Assembly: GCA_965277495.1 (NCBI GenBank)
Contig: OZ255824.1
Span: 4,154,001 to 4,218,000 of the forward strand
Origin: CAHJXG01 sp965277495
Lineage (GTDB): Bacteria; Pseudomonadota; Alphaproteobacteria; Acetobacterales; Acetobacteraceae
Length of the DNA: 64,000 nucleotides
Direction of reading: 5' to 3'
The translations under genes were made by a program, and so were the position numbers. This document shows positions 42,748-52,467 of the stretch, one piece after another (position 1 is the first letter of the stretch; each line of letters starts with the position of its first letter). The notes below the pieces were generated by a model that ran no database searches, was not told the DNA's origin, and saw nothing but the letters and a program-made list of their open reading frames with translations.

Positions 42748-42795
42748 GGCCCAGGCTTGCGGCGGCCCAGGCTTGCGGCGGCCAAGGCTTGCGGC
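42748..42795 (+). repeat. Three tandem 16-bp repeats
   Basis: Three consecutive copies of GGCCCAGGCTTGCGGC, the third with one change (GGCCAAGG...), between livK and livH. GC-rich and able to form a weak stem; could act as a processing or attenuation signal between the highly expressed binding protein and the permeases. Confidence 0.8.
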
Positions 42796-42823
42796 GAACG
42801 CACGAACGCCATAGGACGCTGCG

Positions 42824-43702
42824 ATGCTCGCCCAGCAGCTTGTGAACGGCGTCCTGCTCGGCGCCACCTATGCCCTGTTCGCCCTCGGTTTCACGCTGAT
42901 GTTCGGCGTGCTGCGGGTAATCAACCTGACCTACGGCTTCTATTTCTCGGCCGGCGCGCTCCTGGCGTTGTGGATAACGCGCGCCGGCGCGCCTATCTGG
43001 CTGGCGCTGCCGGCAGCCGCGGCCGGTTCCGGATGCATCGCCGTCGTGTTCGACTGGATACTGCTGTCCCGCCTTCGCCGCATCCATGCGCCGGAGCTGT
43101 CGTCGCTCATGGTGACGCTCGGCGGCGTGCTGGCGCTATATTCGGCGCTTACGAGCTGGCTCGGTCCCGATATCCGGCGCCTGCCGCCCGGCATCATCAG
43201 CGCAGACGCGTTCCACATTGGCGACATCCGCATCACCACGGCGCAAATCCTGATCCTCGTCGCCACCACGGTCCTGGTCGGGGCGTTGCTGGCCCTCATG
43301 CGCGGCACCCGGCTCGGCCTCGCCATCCGCGCCATGGCGGAAAAACCCGACGCGGCGCAGCTCATGGGCATCGACACCGGGCGGGCGGCGGCTCTGGTAT
43401 CCTTCATCTCCGGTTGTCTCGCTGGGGCAGGGGGCGTGCTGATCGGGCTCAACTTCAACGCCATTCACCCCTACATGGGCGAGGCGATGATGCTACGCGG
43501 CTTCGTCGTCATCATTGTCGGCGGCCTCGGCGACATACGCGGCGCTTTGCTGGCCGGACTGGCATTGGGCGTGATTGAGGTGATGACCGCCGCCTACGTG
43601 TCGTCGGACCTTAAGGAAGCGGTGGCGTTCCTGATCCTTGTGGCCGTGCTGTGGACCCGGCCCTCCGGCCTGTTCGGCCGCGCCGTGCTGCGCCGGGCCT
43701 AG
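42824..43702 (+). CDS. livH: Branched-chain amino acid ABC permease LivH
   Basis: 292 residues, about eight hydrophobic segments. N-terminal 'QQLVNGVLLGATYALFALGFTLMFGVLRVINLTYG' and 'GTRLGLAIRAMAEKPDAAQLMGIDTGRAAALVSFISG' (the EAA-like cytoplasmic loop) are the LivH signature. Pairs with LivM, 3 bp downstream. Confidence 0.94.
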   Translation: MLAQQLVNGVLLGATYALFALGFTLMFGVLRVINLTYGFYFSAGALLALWITRAGAPIWLALPAAAAGSGCIAVVFDWILLSRLRRIHAPELSSLMVTLGGVLALYSALTSWLGPDIRRLPPGIISADAFHIGDIRITTAQILILVATTVLVGALLALMRGTRLGLAIRAMAEKPDAAQLMGIDTGRAAALVSFISGCLAGAGGVLIGLNFNAIHPYMGEAMMLRGFVVIIVGGLGDIRGALLAGLALGVIEVMTAAYVSSDLKEAVAFLILVAVLWTRPSGLFGRAVLRRA

Positions 43703-43705
43703 TCG

Positions 43706-44560
43706 ATGCCCGCGTGGCTCGACGACGTCCTGTGGACCTACCAGAACTTGGTCTATGCGCTGGGCGTCAACGGGCTGTTGGCGCTGTCGATGTATGTGGT
43801 GCTGGCGGTAGGCCAGTTGTCGCTGGGCCAGGCGGCGTTTATGGGCCTCGGCGCATACTCTTCCGCGCTGATGACCTTGAAGCTCAAGCTGCCGTTCTTT
43901 GCCGTCTTGCCATTGTCGGCCGTGGCGCCGGCCGCCTTCGCGTTGGCCATCGGCGTGCCCACGCTGCGGCTGTCCGGCGTCTATCTCGCCATCGCCACCA
44001 TCGGCTTGGGCGAAGTATTGCGCGCGGTCTACCTGAACGTGGACATGTTCGGCGGCGCGCTGGGCCTGTCCGGCATCCCGGAGCGCGCGACGACTTGGAT
44101 GATCTACGGCCTGCTCGGCCTGGCGGTGCTGGCGCTCTGGCTGATCGGGCGCAGCGGCATCGGCCGGGCAATGGAGGCGATGCGCGAGGACGAGACCGCG
44201 GCCCAGGTCATGGGCGTCCCGATCGGGCGCTACAAGATGGGCGCGCTGCTGGCCTCCGCCGTGCTGGCCGGGCTGGCGGGCTGCCTGTCGGCGCATGTAT
44301 CGAGCTTCATCGGCCCCAACGAGTACGGCTTCGAGCCGGCGGTCACTATCTTGTCGTATGTGCTGCTGGGCGGCATCGGCACGCCGCTCGCCCCCGTGGC
44401 CGGCGCCTGGGTGTTGACCTTGCTGCCCGAACTGCTGCGCGGCTTCAGCGATATCCGGTTGGTGCTGAACGGCGTCATCATCGTCTTGGCCGTGCTGTTC
44501 TTGCCGAATGGGCTGCTCGGCGCCCGCATGAAGCGGATCGGCGCCCGCACCGCTGCATGA
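43706..44560 (+). CDS. livM: Branched-chain amino acid ABC permease LivM
   Basis: 284 residues, about nine hydrophobic segments, with 'LSLGQAAFMGLGAYSSALM', 'SGVYLAIATIGLGEVLRAVYLN' and 'GRAMEAMREDETAAQVMGVPIGRYKMGALLASAVLAGLAG', the LivM pattern. Overlaps livG by ATGA. Confidence 0.94.
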   Translation: MPAWLDDVLWTYQNLVYALGVNGLLALSMYVVLAVGQLSLGQAAFMGLGAYSSALMTLKLKLPFFAVLPLSAVAPAAFALAIGVPTLRLSGVYLAIATIGLGEVLRAVYLNVDMFGGALGLSGIPERATTWMIYGLLGLAVLALWLIGRSGIGRAMEAMREDETAAQVMGVPIGRYKMGALLASAVLAGLAGCLSAHVSSFIGPNEYGFEPAVTILSYVLLGGIGTPLAPVAGAWVLTLLPELLRGFSDIRLVLNGVIIVLAVLFLPNGLLGARMKRIGARTAA

Positions 44561-45365
44561 CCCCGCTGCTGGAAATAAGCGGCCTGACCCGCCGCTACGC
44601 CGGCCTGGTCGCGGTGGACAGCGTCGACATGCAGGTCATGCCCGGCGGCGTCCACGCCGTCATCGGCCCGAACGGCGCCGGCAAGACCACGCTGTTCAAC
44701 CTGGTGTCCGGCCTGGTGCCGCCGAGCGCCGGCCGCATCCGCCTCGCCGGCCAGGACGTGACGGGGCTGGCCGCCGACCGTCGCGCGGCGCTTGGGCTGG
44801 CGCGCACCTTCCAGAACATCCGCATCTTCGCCGCCATGACGGTGCTGGAAAACGCCCTGACCGGCCTGCATGCCCGGCTGACGGCCAGCCTACCCGGCGT
44901 GGTGCTGCGCCTGCCGCGTTTCCGGACGGAGGAACGCCGCGCCGTGGCCCGTGCCCGCGAGGCGCTCGATCTCGTGGGCCTCGCCGACAAGGCCGGGCAG
45001 CGTGCGCAGGCCCTATCGTATGGTGACCAGCGCCGGCTGGAGATCGCCCGCGCCATGGCGCCGGAGCCGCGCCTGCTGTTGTTGGACGAACCCGCCGCCG
45101 GCATGAACCCGGCCGAGACCGCGGCGCTGGCCATCCTGGTCCGCCGCCTGAGCGGATTCGGCACCACCGTCCTGCTGGTGGAGCACGACATGGGCTTCGT
45201 CATGGACATCTCCGACCGTGTCACCGTGCTGAACTTCGGCAAGCGCATCTATGAGGGCGCGCCGCAGGCCGTGCGGCAGGAGCCGTCGGTGATCGAGGCC
45301 TATCTTGGCCACAAGGTTGCCGCGCGGCTTGCCGCCGGCGCCAAGGCCGGCGTGCGCGGAGCCTG

Positions 45366-45366
<1 letters not shown>
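44557..45366 (+). CDS. livG: Branched-chain amino acid ABC ATPase LivG
   Basis: 269 residues. Walker A 'GPNGAGKTT', signature 'ALSYGDQRRLEIARAMA' (degenerate LSGGQ, usual for LivG), Walker B 'RLLLLDEPAAGMNP' and the H-loop 'VEHDM'. Overlaps livM by ATGA and livF by one base. Confidence 0.95.
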
Positions 45367-46076
<710 letters not shown>

Positions 46077-46435
46077 GACGAATCCGGTTCAGCATACCGC
46101 GACGGCCTATACGAAGCCTCGCACATTCTAAAACGGCTGAAGCCACTGCAAACGGCGCTGCAACATCGTGCAGGCCAAGTCGCTTGATCATACGCGCTGG
46201 CACCTTGTCAACAACGCAGATGCCGTGCAACAGTTCATACGCCATGCGTTTGGTGTCTGGGCATTAACAGCACTTGCCGGGAATGGCTGCTCAATTTGCA
46301 ACGACCCAGCTCTTTTAAGCTTGTTCCGCTGTGCAATTCCTAGAGTGCTCCGGACTTCTTCCGACATTTTTTCGGACTTTCGTAGAGAAGCTTAAACGGA
46401 CCCTGAACAGGGCAAGCCGTCAAAACGGGGGGCGC
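46077..46435. other. Intergenic region without recognised gene
   Basis: 359 bp between livF and the PAP2 protein. The right half is more AT-rich. No convincing coding frame, RNA or terminator hairpin with T-run is seen; it probably holds the promoter of the downstream gene. Confidence 0.4.
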
Positions 46436-47818
46436 ATGAAATACGTGCAATTTCCGAAAGCATTGCTTTATGCCGCAACGGTCGCAACAACATTTAGCAC
46501 TGCTGCATCGCAAGAGGACAAGCACGGATTATTGGAGCCCGAGGCTGGCAATTGGCACACGTGGTCCATTCCTTCCGGGTCTGCGATCACGGTGCCGGCT
46601 CCGCCTGACGCTTCCGCAACAAGGACGGAAATTAGCGATCTAAAGTCGCAACAGGCTCGTGACGCCGAAACATTGGACCGGATTGCCTATTGGGACCGAG
46701 GCTGGCCTGGTTACCGCTGGCAGGAGATCGCCCTCGCTGAATCGCAGGCGGAGCCCCGGTCGTATCTATGGCGTACGATGACGCTAGTCAGTGTCGCAAT
46801 CCATGACGCGACTGTGGCAACTTGGCATGCGAAGTATCAATACTCCCGCGCGCGTCCAAGCGACATTGATCCGGCGGTCGAGCCGGCGGTCATCGTCCCC
46901 CGCAGCCCCTCTTATCCCTCTGAGCATGCCGCAGTCGCGGCGGCGGCCGCCGATGTGTTGGCATATGTGTTTCCAAAAAGCGAAGCCATTCTCGAAAAGC
47001 GCTCTCGGGACGCCGCCCAATCCCGTGTTGCCGCCGGGGTCCAATATCCGAGCGACGTGCAGGCCGGACTGGCGTTAGGGCATCAGATCGGCGCGGCCGT
47101 CATTGCGCGTGCCAAGGCGGATCGGTCTGATACGCCTTGGGACGGCAAGATTGCCACTGGGCCAAACCTCTGGGCGGGCACCAATCCGATTGCACCCATG
47201 CGGGGCCAATCGGTGCCTTGGGCGTTGACGTCCGCCGATCAGTTCCGACCTCCTGCCCCACCGGTGTCAGGATCGGCACAGTTGGCCGCCGACCTGGCAG
47301 AACTGAAAAGCTTCCAGCGAACCCCAACCAGCCGGCGAACAGCATACTTTTGGGCAGTCGTTCCCGAGTTGCGCGAGTGGATCGCGATCACGAACAGCAA
47401 GATATTCGAGTCCCGGATGGCTGACGATCCGCCGTGGGCCGCGCGTGCGATGGCTCTGGTCATGGTCGCAAGCAACGACTCCTTCATTGCCTGCTTTGAA
47501 GCCAAGTACCACTACATGGCGCCGCGTCCGTTCCAGGTCGACCCGAGCGTCGATATGCTGTTTCCCGCTCCGAACCATCCGTCCTACCCGGCTGCCCATG
47601 GTTGTGGCGACGGTGCTGCTGAGGCAGTGCTCAGTCATCTCTTCCCTGGCGACGCGGCATACTTTAGGGAGCGCGCCGAGGAGGGTGCTTGGTCGCGTCT
47701 CTGGGCTGGTATCCATTTTCGAAGCGATATCGAGGCGGGCTTGACGCTCGGCCGGTCTGTCGGACGGCTTACCATTGAGCGGGTGAACGAGGACAAGACG
47801 AAAAGCGCGGCTCGCTAA
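46436..47818 (+). CDS. Secreted protein with two PAP2/vanadium-haloperoxidase-like domains
   Basis: 460 residues with a signal peptide (about 1-26). The motif set K/R-x-x-RP, P-SYPS-H and S/R-x3-G-x-H/Y-x-SD appears twice. First copy: 'YSRARPSDID', 'SPSYPSEHAAVAA', 'GVQYPSDVQAGL'. Second copy: 'YHYMAPRPFQVD', 'HPSYPAAHGCGDGAA', 'GIHFRSDIEAGL'. This is the acid phosphatase/haloperoxidase fold duplicated in tandem. Only the second copy keeps the final His ('GIHF'); the first has Gln ('GVQY'), so it is probably non-catalytic. Phosphatase or haloperoxidase activity cannot be told apart. Confidence 0.82.
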   Translation: MKYVQFPKALLYAATVATTFSTAASQEDKHGLLEPEAGNWHTWSIPSGSAITVPAPPDASATRTEISDLKSQQARDAETLDRIAYWDRGWPGYRWQEIALAESQAEPRSYLWRTMTLVSVAIHDATVATWHAKYQYSRARPSDIDPAVEPAVIVPRSPSYPSEHAAVAAAAADVLAYVFPKSEAILEKRSRDAAQSRVAAGVQYPSDVQAGLALGHQIGAAVIARAKADRSDTPWDGKIATGPNLWAGTNPIAPMRGQSVPWALTSADQFRPPAPPVSGSAQLAADLAELKSFQRTPTSRRTAYFWAVVPELREWIAITNSKIFESRMADDPPWAARAMALVMVASNDSFIACFEAKYHYMAPRPFQVDPSVDMLFPAPNHPSYPAAHGCGDGAAEAVLSHLFPGDAAYFRERAEEGAWSRLWAGIHFRSDIEAGLTLGRSVGRLTIERVNEDKTKSAAR

Positions 47819-47889
47819 CGCGATACCGTTGACTAGATTTCTAAATGCCTGACAGCCAATTGCGAATACAAAGGAGAGTATCAGCAAAT

Positions 47890-48474
47890 CTAAGGGCTAT
47901 CCGGCGGCGGCAGTTCCTGTTGCTCGACCGGGGCGGGGGGCGGCTCCGTGGCGGTGTCCTGCAGCCAGTCGCGTAGCGAGCGGCGCACCTGGAACTCGAA
48001 TTCCACGTTTAGGTCGTCCAGCATCTGCCGGGTCAGGTCATACAGCGCCGCGCGCAGGTCGCCCGGTATGGTGGCCGTGCGGGTCACCCGGGCCGCCGCG
48101 AAGCCGGCACGGACGCCCTCGGTCGTCACCACATCCAGATGCACGGCGACAACGCCCTGCAAGCCTCCGGAAACGCGGTCGACGCGGGCCTCGTCGATGA
48201 CGAACACGGCCCGGCCCGACGTGCCGCCCGCAATCAGCCGGTCAAGCCCCATCTGCCGCGCCGCCGCGCCCAACGGGGTCGGCGACTGCGCCTCGATCGG
48301 GCCTGGCGGCGGCGGGTCGCCGATGTCCACCGCCGCCACATTGAGCGGCAACGGCTTCAGATAATCGTAGCGCAGCGGCGGCATCTCACGCGGCGGCTCG
48401 TTCCCGCCGCACGCCGCCGCCGCCAATGGCAGCAGCAATGCCATGCGGCGCGGGATTTCAATTGAGCGTTTCAT
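47890..48474 (-). CDS. Putative lipoprotein
   Basis: 194 residues, not recognised. The N-terminus 'MALLLPLAAAACGG' is a lipoprotein signal with the lipid Cys near residue 22. The middle contains 'RAVFVIDEARVDRVSGGLQGVVAVHLDVV', suggestive of a beta-rich domain, and the C-terminus is proline-rich. It overlaps the 3' end of hslO by 17 bp on the same strand. Confidence 0.7.
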   Translation of the reverse strand: MKRSIEIPRRMALLLPLAAAACGGNEPPREMPPLRYDYLKPLPLNVAAVDIGDPPPPGPIEAQSPTPLGAAARQMGLDRLIAGGTSGRAVFVIDEARVDRVSGGLQGVVAVHLDVVTTEGVRAGFAAARVTRTATIPGDLRAALYDLTRQMLDDLNVEFEFQVRRSLRDWLQDTATEPPPAPVEQQELPPPDSP

Positions 48475-49426
48475 TCGCGCCTTTGCCATGGACCTCGTTG
48501 CGGTCGAACCGGAAGTCCAGGTTGCAGAATTCGCACGTCATGACGATGTCGCGGCCCACCGTCATATGGTCCAGGTCGTCCGGCGGGAATGTTTCCAGGA
48601 TGCCCGACAACCGCGCGCGCGAGCAACGGCAGCCATAGGCCAACGGGCGGTTGCGGTCGGCGGCCACGCCCGCGGCGCCGAACAGCAGATACAGCAGGCG
48701 CTCCGGCAGGATTGTATCATCCAGCAGTTCCTCCTCCTTCAGCGTGGCGGCGAGCGCCGTCGCCGTGCGCCAGCTCTCGGCCTGCGCCTCGGCGTCGAGG
48801 CCCGGATCGATGCCGCCCTCGCCGGGAACACGTTCGAGGATCAGCGCCCCGGCCCGCCAACCGGCGCCGGTCCGGGCACAGGCCAGGCGCACGCTGCACT
48901 GGATTTGCTCGCTGGTTTCGAAGTAGTGCAGCGCCATGTCGGCGAGGCTGTCGCCCTCAATCGAGACGATGCCCTGGTGGCGTTCGCGCTCCGGCCCCTG
49001 GTCCACGCTGAACGCCAGGTAGCCGTGTCCGAGCAGGGTGGCGGCGGACGGGCTGCGGTCCGCGGCAAGTAGGGCGGCAAGCCGTTCGGGTTCGGCCCGG
49101 GCATATCCGCGCAGCGCGCCCGCCTCGGTGCAATCGGCCAGCAGCATCGGCACCGCGCCATCGCCCTTGGCCTGCAGGCTGAAGCTGCCCTGGAACTTCA
49201 GCGCCGTGGCTAACGCCGCCGCAAGCGCCAGGGCTTGGCCCGACAGCGCCGTCACGGAGTCATGGTTGACATGCCGGGTCAGCAGCGCGTCCGCGAGCGG
49301 GCCAAGCCGCACGAGCCGTCCGCGCACCGGCTGGCCCGGCAGGTGAAAGGGGGTGACGCCGCGCGGCACGACGATGTCGGGCACGTCCGGGCGGGCGCTG
49401 TCGAGGAAGGGCGGGTTGGTTATCAT
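48458..49426 (-). CDS. hslO: Hsp33 redox-regulated chaperone
   Basis: 322 residues. The C-terminal zinc switch is intact: CxC at residues 266/268 ('YGCRCSRARL') and CxxC at 298/301 ('TCEFCNLDFRF'). The N-terminal holdase domain has the expected 'TRHVNHDSVTALSGQALALAAALATALKFQGSFSLQAKGDG'. Oxidation of the four Cys releases zinc and activates the chaperone. Confidence 0.95.
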   Translation of the reverse strand: MITNPPFLDSARPDVPDIVVPRGVTPFHLPGQPVRGRLVRLGPLADALLTRHVNHDSVTALSGQALALAAALATALKFQGSFSLQAKGDGAVPMLLADCTEAGALRGYARAEPERLAALLAADRSPSAATLLGHGYLAFSVDQGPERERHQGIVSIEGDSLADMALHYFETSEQIQCSVRLACARTGAGWRAGALILERVPGEGGIDPGLDAEAQAESWRTATALAATLKEEELLDDTILPERLLYLLFGAAGVAADRNRPLAYGCRCSRARLSGILETFPPDDLDHMTVGRDIVMTCEFCNLDFRFDRNEVHGKGANETLN

Positions 49427-49511
49427 CAGCCCTACATAGGGATCAGCCCTGCCGAGGTGAACCTACTGCGTGCGGGCCATGCGTCGTAGGCTGTCCCGTA
49501 AGGGAGCGGCC

Positions 49512-50663
49512 ATGGGACGAAATTGGGTATTTGTGGCGGCGGTGGCGCTCGGGCGCGTTGCATTCGGCTACCAGTTCCAGGTCATGGCGAGCCTTGGGCC
49601 GGAACTTCGGGCCGTATTCGGACTGGACTACGCCGCGCTCGGCAGCCTGATCGGCGTCTACATGGCGCCGGGCATCCTGCTCGCGCTGCCCGGCGGATTG
49701 CTCGGACGGCGCTATGGCGAGCGGCCCGTCGTCGGCGCTGGATTGGCGCTGATGGCGATCGGCAGCCTCATGAGCTCCGTCGCAGCGGGTCCGTCGGGTA
49801 TCGGCGCCGGGCGCGTGCTGTCCGGCGCGGGGGCGGTGATGCTGGTGGTGATGCAGGGCAAGATGGTCAGTGACCGCTTCGAGGGCCGGCAGTTCTTCAC
49901 CGTCATGGGCCTGTTGGTCGGCGGCTTCCCGGTGGGCGTCGGCTTGGCCGGCTTGTCGCTCGGGCCATTGGTGCACGCGTTCGGCTGGCCCGGCATGTTC
50001 GCTGCCGGTGCCGGGATCGCCGCATCGGCGCTGCTGCTGTTCTGGCCGGCCAGCCTCCGCTTGCCGCCGAACCTGGCAGCGCGGTCCGGCTGGACCCTGC
50101 CGTCACGGCGCGAGTCCCTGCTGGTCATGGTCGCCGGGCTGGTCTGGACCGCCTATAATGCCGGTTACTATGGGTTCCTGTCCTATTTGCCCTCCGTGCT
50201 CGCGACCCGGCAGCATCCGGCTGCGCTGACCGCGCTCGTGCTGACGCTTGCGACCTGGACCAACCTGCCGGCGATGGTGATCGGCGGTTCGCTGGCCGGA
50301 CGGTTCGGCAGCACGCCGGTGTTCCTGGTCGGCACCGTGGCCGGGGTCGTGGCCGTGGCCGGCCCGGCGTTCGCCGATTGGCCGCTGACGTGGGCGGTGC
50401 TGTTCGGCACCGTCGCGTCGATGCAGGCCGGCGTTATCGTCGCCATCGGCACGCTTTCGGCGCGTCCGGAGAACCGGGCGGCGGGCATGGGGCTGTTCTA
50501 CATGGTCTATTACGTTGGCGGCACCCTGCTGCCGGCGCTGTGCGGACGGGCGGCGGACCTCGCCGGGGACCCTGCGGGCGCGCTGCTCGCCGCCGCGGCC
50601 CTGTCGTCGTTCGCAGTTCCGCTCTATGCGCTGCATGCCTGGCTGGCCCGCCGGCCGCTATGA
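49512..50663 (+). CDS. MFS transporter (CynX/NimT-like)
   Basis: 383 residues, about 12 hydrophobic segments; 'PGILLALPGGLLGRRYGERPVVGAGL' is the MFS loop 2-3 motif. The ATG giving MGRNWVF has an AGGGAGCGG ribosome binding site. Resembles the cyanate/nitrate-type branch loosely; substrate unknown. The next gene starts 10 bp downstream. Confidence 0.85.
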   Translation: MGRNWVFVAAVALGRVAFGYQFQVMASLGPELRAVFGLDYAALGSLIGVYMAPGILLALPGGLLGRRYGERPVVGAGLALMAIGSLMSSVAAGPSGIGAGRVLSGAGAVMLVVMQGKMVSDRFEGRQFFTVMGLLVGGFPVGVGLAGLSLGPLVHAFGWPGMFAAGAGIAASALLLFWPASLRLPPNLAARSGWTLPSRRESLLVMVAGLVWTAYNAGYYGFLSYLPSVLATRQHPAALTALVLTLATWTNLPAMVIGGSLAGRFGSTPVFLVGTVAGVVAVAGPAFADWPLTWAVLFGTVASMQAGVIVAIGTLSARPENRAAGMGLFYMVYYVGGTLLPALCGRAADLAGDPAGALLAAAALSSFAVPLYALHAWLARRPL

Positions 50664-50673
50664 TCAATCCGTT

Positions 50674-51174
50674 ATGATCCGTCCCATCCAGCCTGCCGAC
50701 GCCGCAGCCGTCGCCGCGCTGATCCGCGCTGCGTTCGGCGCCCTCCCGGAACCGCTCGACCCGGCACCCAGCGCGTTGCGGGAGACGGCGGCCAGCATCC
50801 TGGCCCACCTAAGCCAGGGCGGCGGCGTTGCGGTCGAACAGGCGGGCATCGTTGCCTGCGTGCTGTGGTCGGAAAAGGACGCTGGCCTTTACCTTGGCCG
50901 CCTCGCGGTTGCGCCGCATTGCCGCAACCGGGGCCTGGCTGCGGAGTTGGTGCAGGCCGCGGAGGGCGAAGCACGGCGGCTGGGCCTGCCACGCCTCCAC
51001 CTTGGGGTCCGGCTGGCGCTGCCATGCAATCGTCGTCTGTTCGCCCGCCTGGGTTTCACCGAAACGACGCTGCACGCCCATGACGGCTTCGCCCGTCCAA
51101 CCTGGGTCGTGGCCGAGAAATGGCTGGGGCTGGCGGCGCTGCCGGAAGCAAGCGCATCTGCGTTGCCGTCATAA
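50674..51174 (+). CDS. GNAT-family N-acetyltransferase
   Basis: 166 residues. 'MIRPIQPADAAAVAALIRAAF' opens the fold, and 'LYLGRLAVAPHCRNRGLAAELVQAAEGEARRLGL' is the acetyl-CoA-binding motif A (R-x-x-G-x-A). 'NRRLFARLGFTETT' is motif B. Acceptor unknown. Confidence 0.87.
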   Translation: MIRPIQPADAAAVAALIRAAFGALPEPLDPAPSALRETAASILAHLSQGGGVAVEQAGIVACVLWSEKDAGLYLGRLAVAPHCRNRGLAAELVQAAEGEARRLGLPRLHLGVRLALPCNRRLFARLGFTETTLHAHDGFARPTWVVAEKWLGLAALPEASASALPS

Positions 51175-51202
51175 GCACGGACCCCTGAGCCTCCCGCGCG
51201 GC

Positions 51203-51493
51203 CTAGCTATCTTCAGCCATCTCCGCCTCAAGCGCTTCGAGCTTCTGGTCGAGTTGCGCCATCGTATCGTCGGGCAGCCCAAGCTCCGTCAACTGCCGGC
51301 GCACCGCAGCCCGGCAGCCGTCGAACTCCGCGCCGAGCATATCCGAAGGCGCAGCCGGCGCCTTTTTTCGCGCCAAGCAAGTAAGATAGCCGTTGCGCGC
51401 CGCGTCCAGCCCCGGACTGGCCGGCAAACCCGCAAATACCTCGTCCAGCCGCTGTTCGACCCAGCTTGGCGCCGATGCGATCTCCTCCGTCAT
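51203..51493 (-). CDS. Small hypothetical protein downstream of argF
   Basis: 96 residues, acidic and predicted helical, with a coiled-coil-like C-terminus ('DDTMAQLDQKLEALEAEMAED'). Not recognised. It overlaps the argF stop by ATGA and so is the third gene of argD-argF-orf. Confidence 0.68.
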   Translation of the reverse strand: MTEEIASAPSWVEQRLDEVFAGLPASPGLDAARNGYLTCLARKKAPAAPSDMLGAEFDGCRAAVRRQLTELGLPDDTMAQLDQKLEALEAEMAEDS

Positions 51494-52467
51494 CGCGCCG
51501 CGCCCAGTGACCAGGCCAGCACGCCCTTTTGCGCATGCAGCCGGTTCTCTGCCCCGTCGAACACCACGGATTGCGGGCCGTCGATCACCGCGGCCATCAC
51601 TTCCTCCCCGCGATGCGCCGGCAGGCAGTGCATGAATATCGCGTCGGGCGCCGCCTGCGCCATCAATGCCGGGGTCACGCAATACGGCGCCAGCAGGTTG
51701 TGCCGGCTCTCGTTCGGATCGTCCGCCATGCTGACCCAGGCGTCCGTCACGACGCACCGGGCGCCGCGGACGGCGTCGGCCGGGTCGGCGAACACCTGGA
51801 TATCGGCGCCCTGCGCCCGCGCCCAGTCGAGCAACTGCTTCGGCGGCCCCAGTATCTCCGGCGTCGCCACCCGCAGGCTGAAACCGAAACGCACCGCCGC
51901 CTCGATCCAACTGCTCAGCACGTTGTTGCCGTCGCCGCTCCAGGCCACCACCTGGCCGGCGATGGGGCCGCGATGCTCCTCGAACGTCATGATGTCGGCC
52001 ATCAACTGGCAGGGATGGCTGCGGTTCGTCAGCCCGTTGATGACCGGGACCGTCGCGTGCTCCGCCATCTCCTCCAGCTTCGCCGCATCGGCGGTGCGCA
52101 GCATGATGGCGTCGACATAGCGGGACAGCACCCGGGCGGTGTCGGCCACCGTCTCGCCGCGTCCGAGCTGCAGCTCCTTGGCCGACAGGGTCACGACGTC
52201 GCCGCCCAACTGCCGCATCGCCACCTCGAAGCTGACGCGGGTGCGGGTGCTCGGCTTTTCGAAGATCATCGCCAGCGTCTTGCCGGCGAACGGGCGCGAC
52301 GAAATCCTGCCGGCTTCCTTGTAGCCCGAAGCGATGTCGAGCATGTGGCGCAGCGTCGCCGGCTCGAAATCCCGCAGGTCGAGGAAGTGGCGGGGAGGGG
52401 CCTGGCCCTCCCCCACGCTGCTGCGGTCGCCCGTGCGCTCGACAGCGCGCCGGAGCGCCCCGCTCAC
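51490..52467 (-). CDS. argF: Ornithine carbamoyltransferase
   Basis: 325 residues. 'FEKPSTRTRVSFEVAM' (carbamoyl-phosphate STRT loop), 'SHPCQLMADIMTFEE' (HPxQ) and 'FMHCLPAHRGEEV' (HCLP ornithine site) are intact. It makes citrulline in arginine synthesis. The start is a GTG overlapping the argD stop (GTGA); a GTG 17 codons inside would give a more usual N-terminus before 'PRHFLDLRDFE'. Confidence 0.95.
   Translation of the reverse strand: MSGALRRAVERTGDRSSVGEGQAPPRHFLDLRDFEPATLRHMLDIASGYKEAGRISSRPFAGKTLAMIFEKPSTRTRVSFEVAMRQLGGDVVTLSAKELQLGRGETVADTARVLSRYVDAIMLRTADAAKLEEMAEHATVPVINGLTNRSHPCQLMADIMTFEEHRGPIAGQVVAWSGDGNNVLSSWIEAAVRFGFSLRVATPEILGPPKQLLDWARAQGADIQVFADPADAVRGARCVVTDAWVSMADDPNESRHNLLAPYCVTPALMAQAAPDAIFMHCLPAHRGEEVMAAVIDGPQSVVFDGAENRLHAQKGVLAWSLGAAR

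Noticed and set aside
46077..46435. Minus-strand frame spanning the end of livF and the following gap
   Set aside because: It is mostly antisense to livF, with no recognisable domain and no ribosome binding site.
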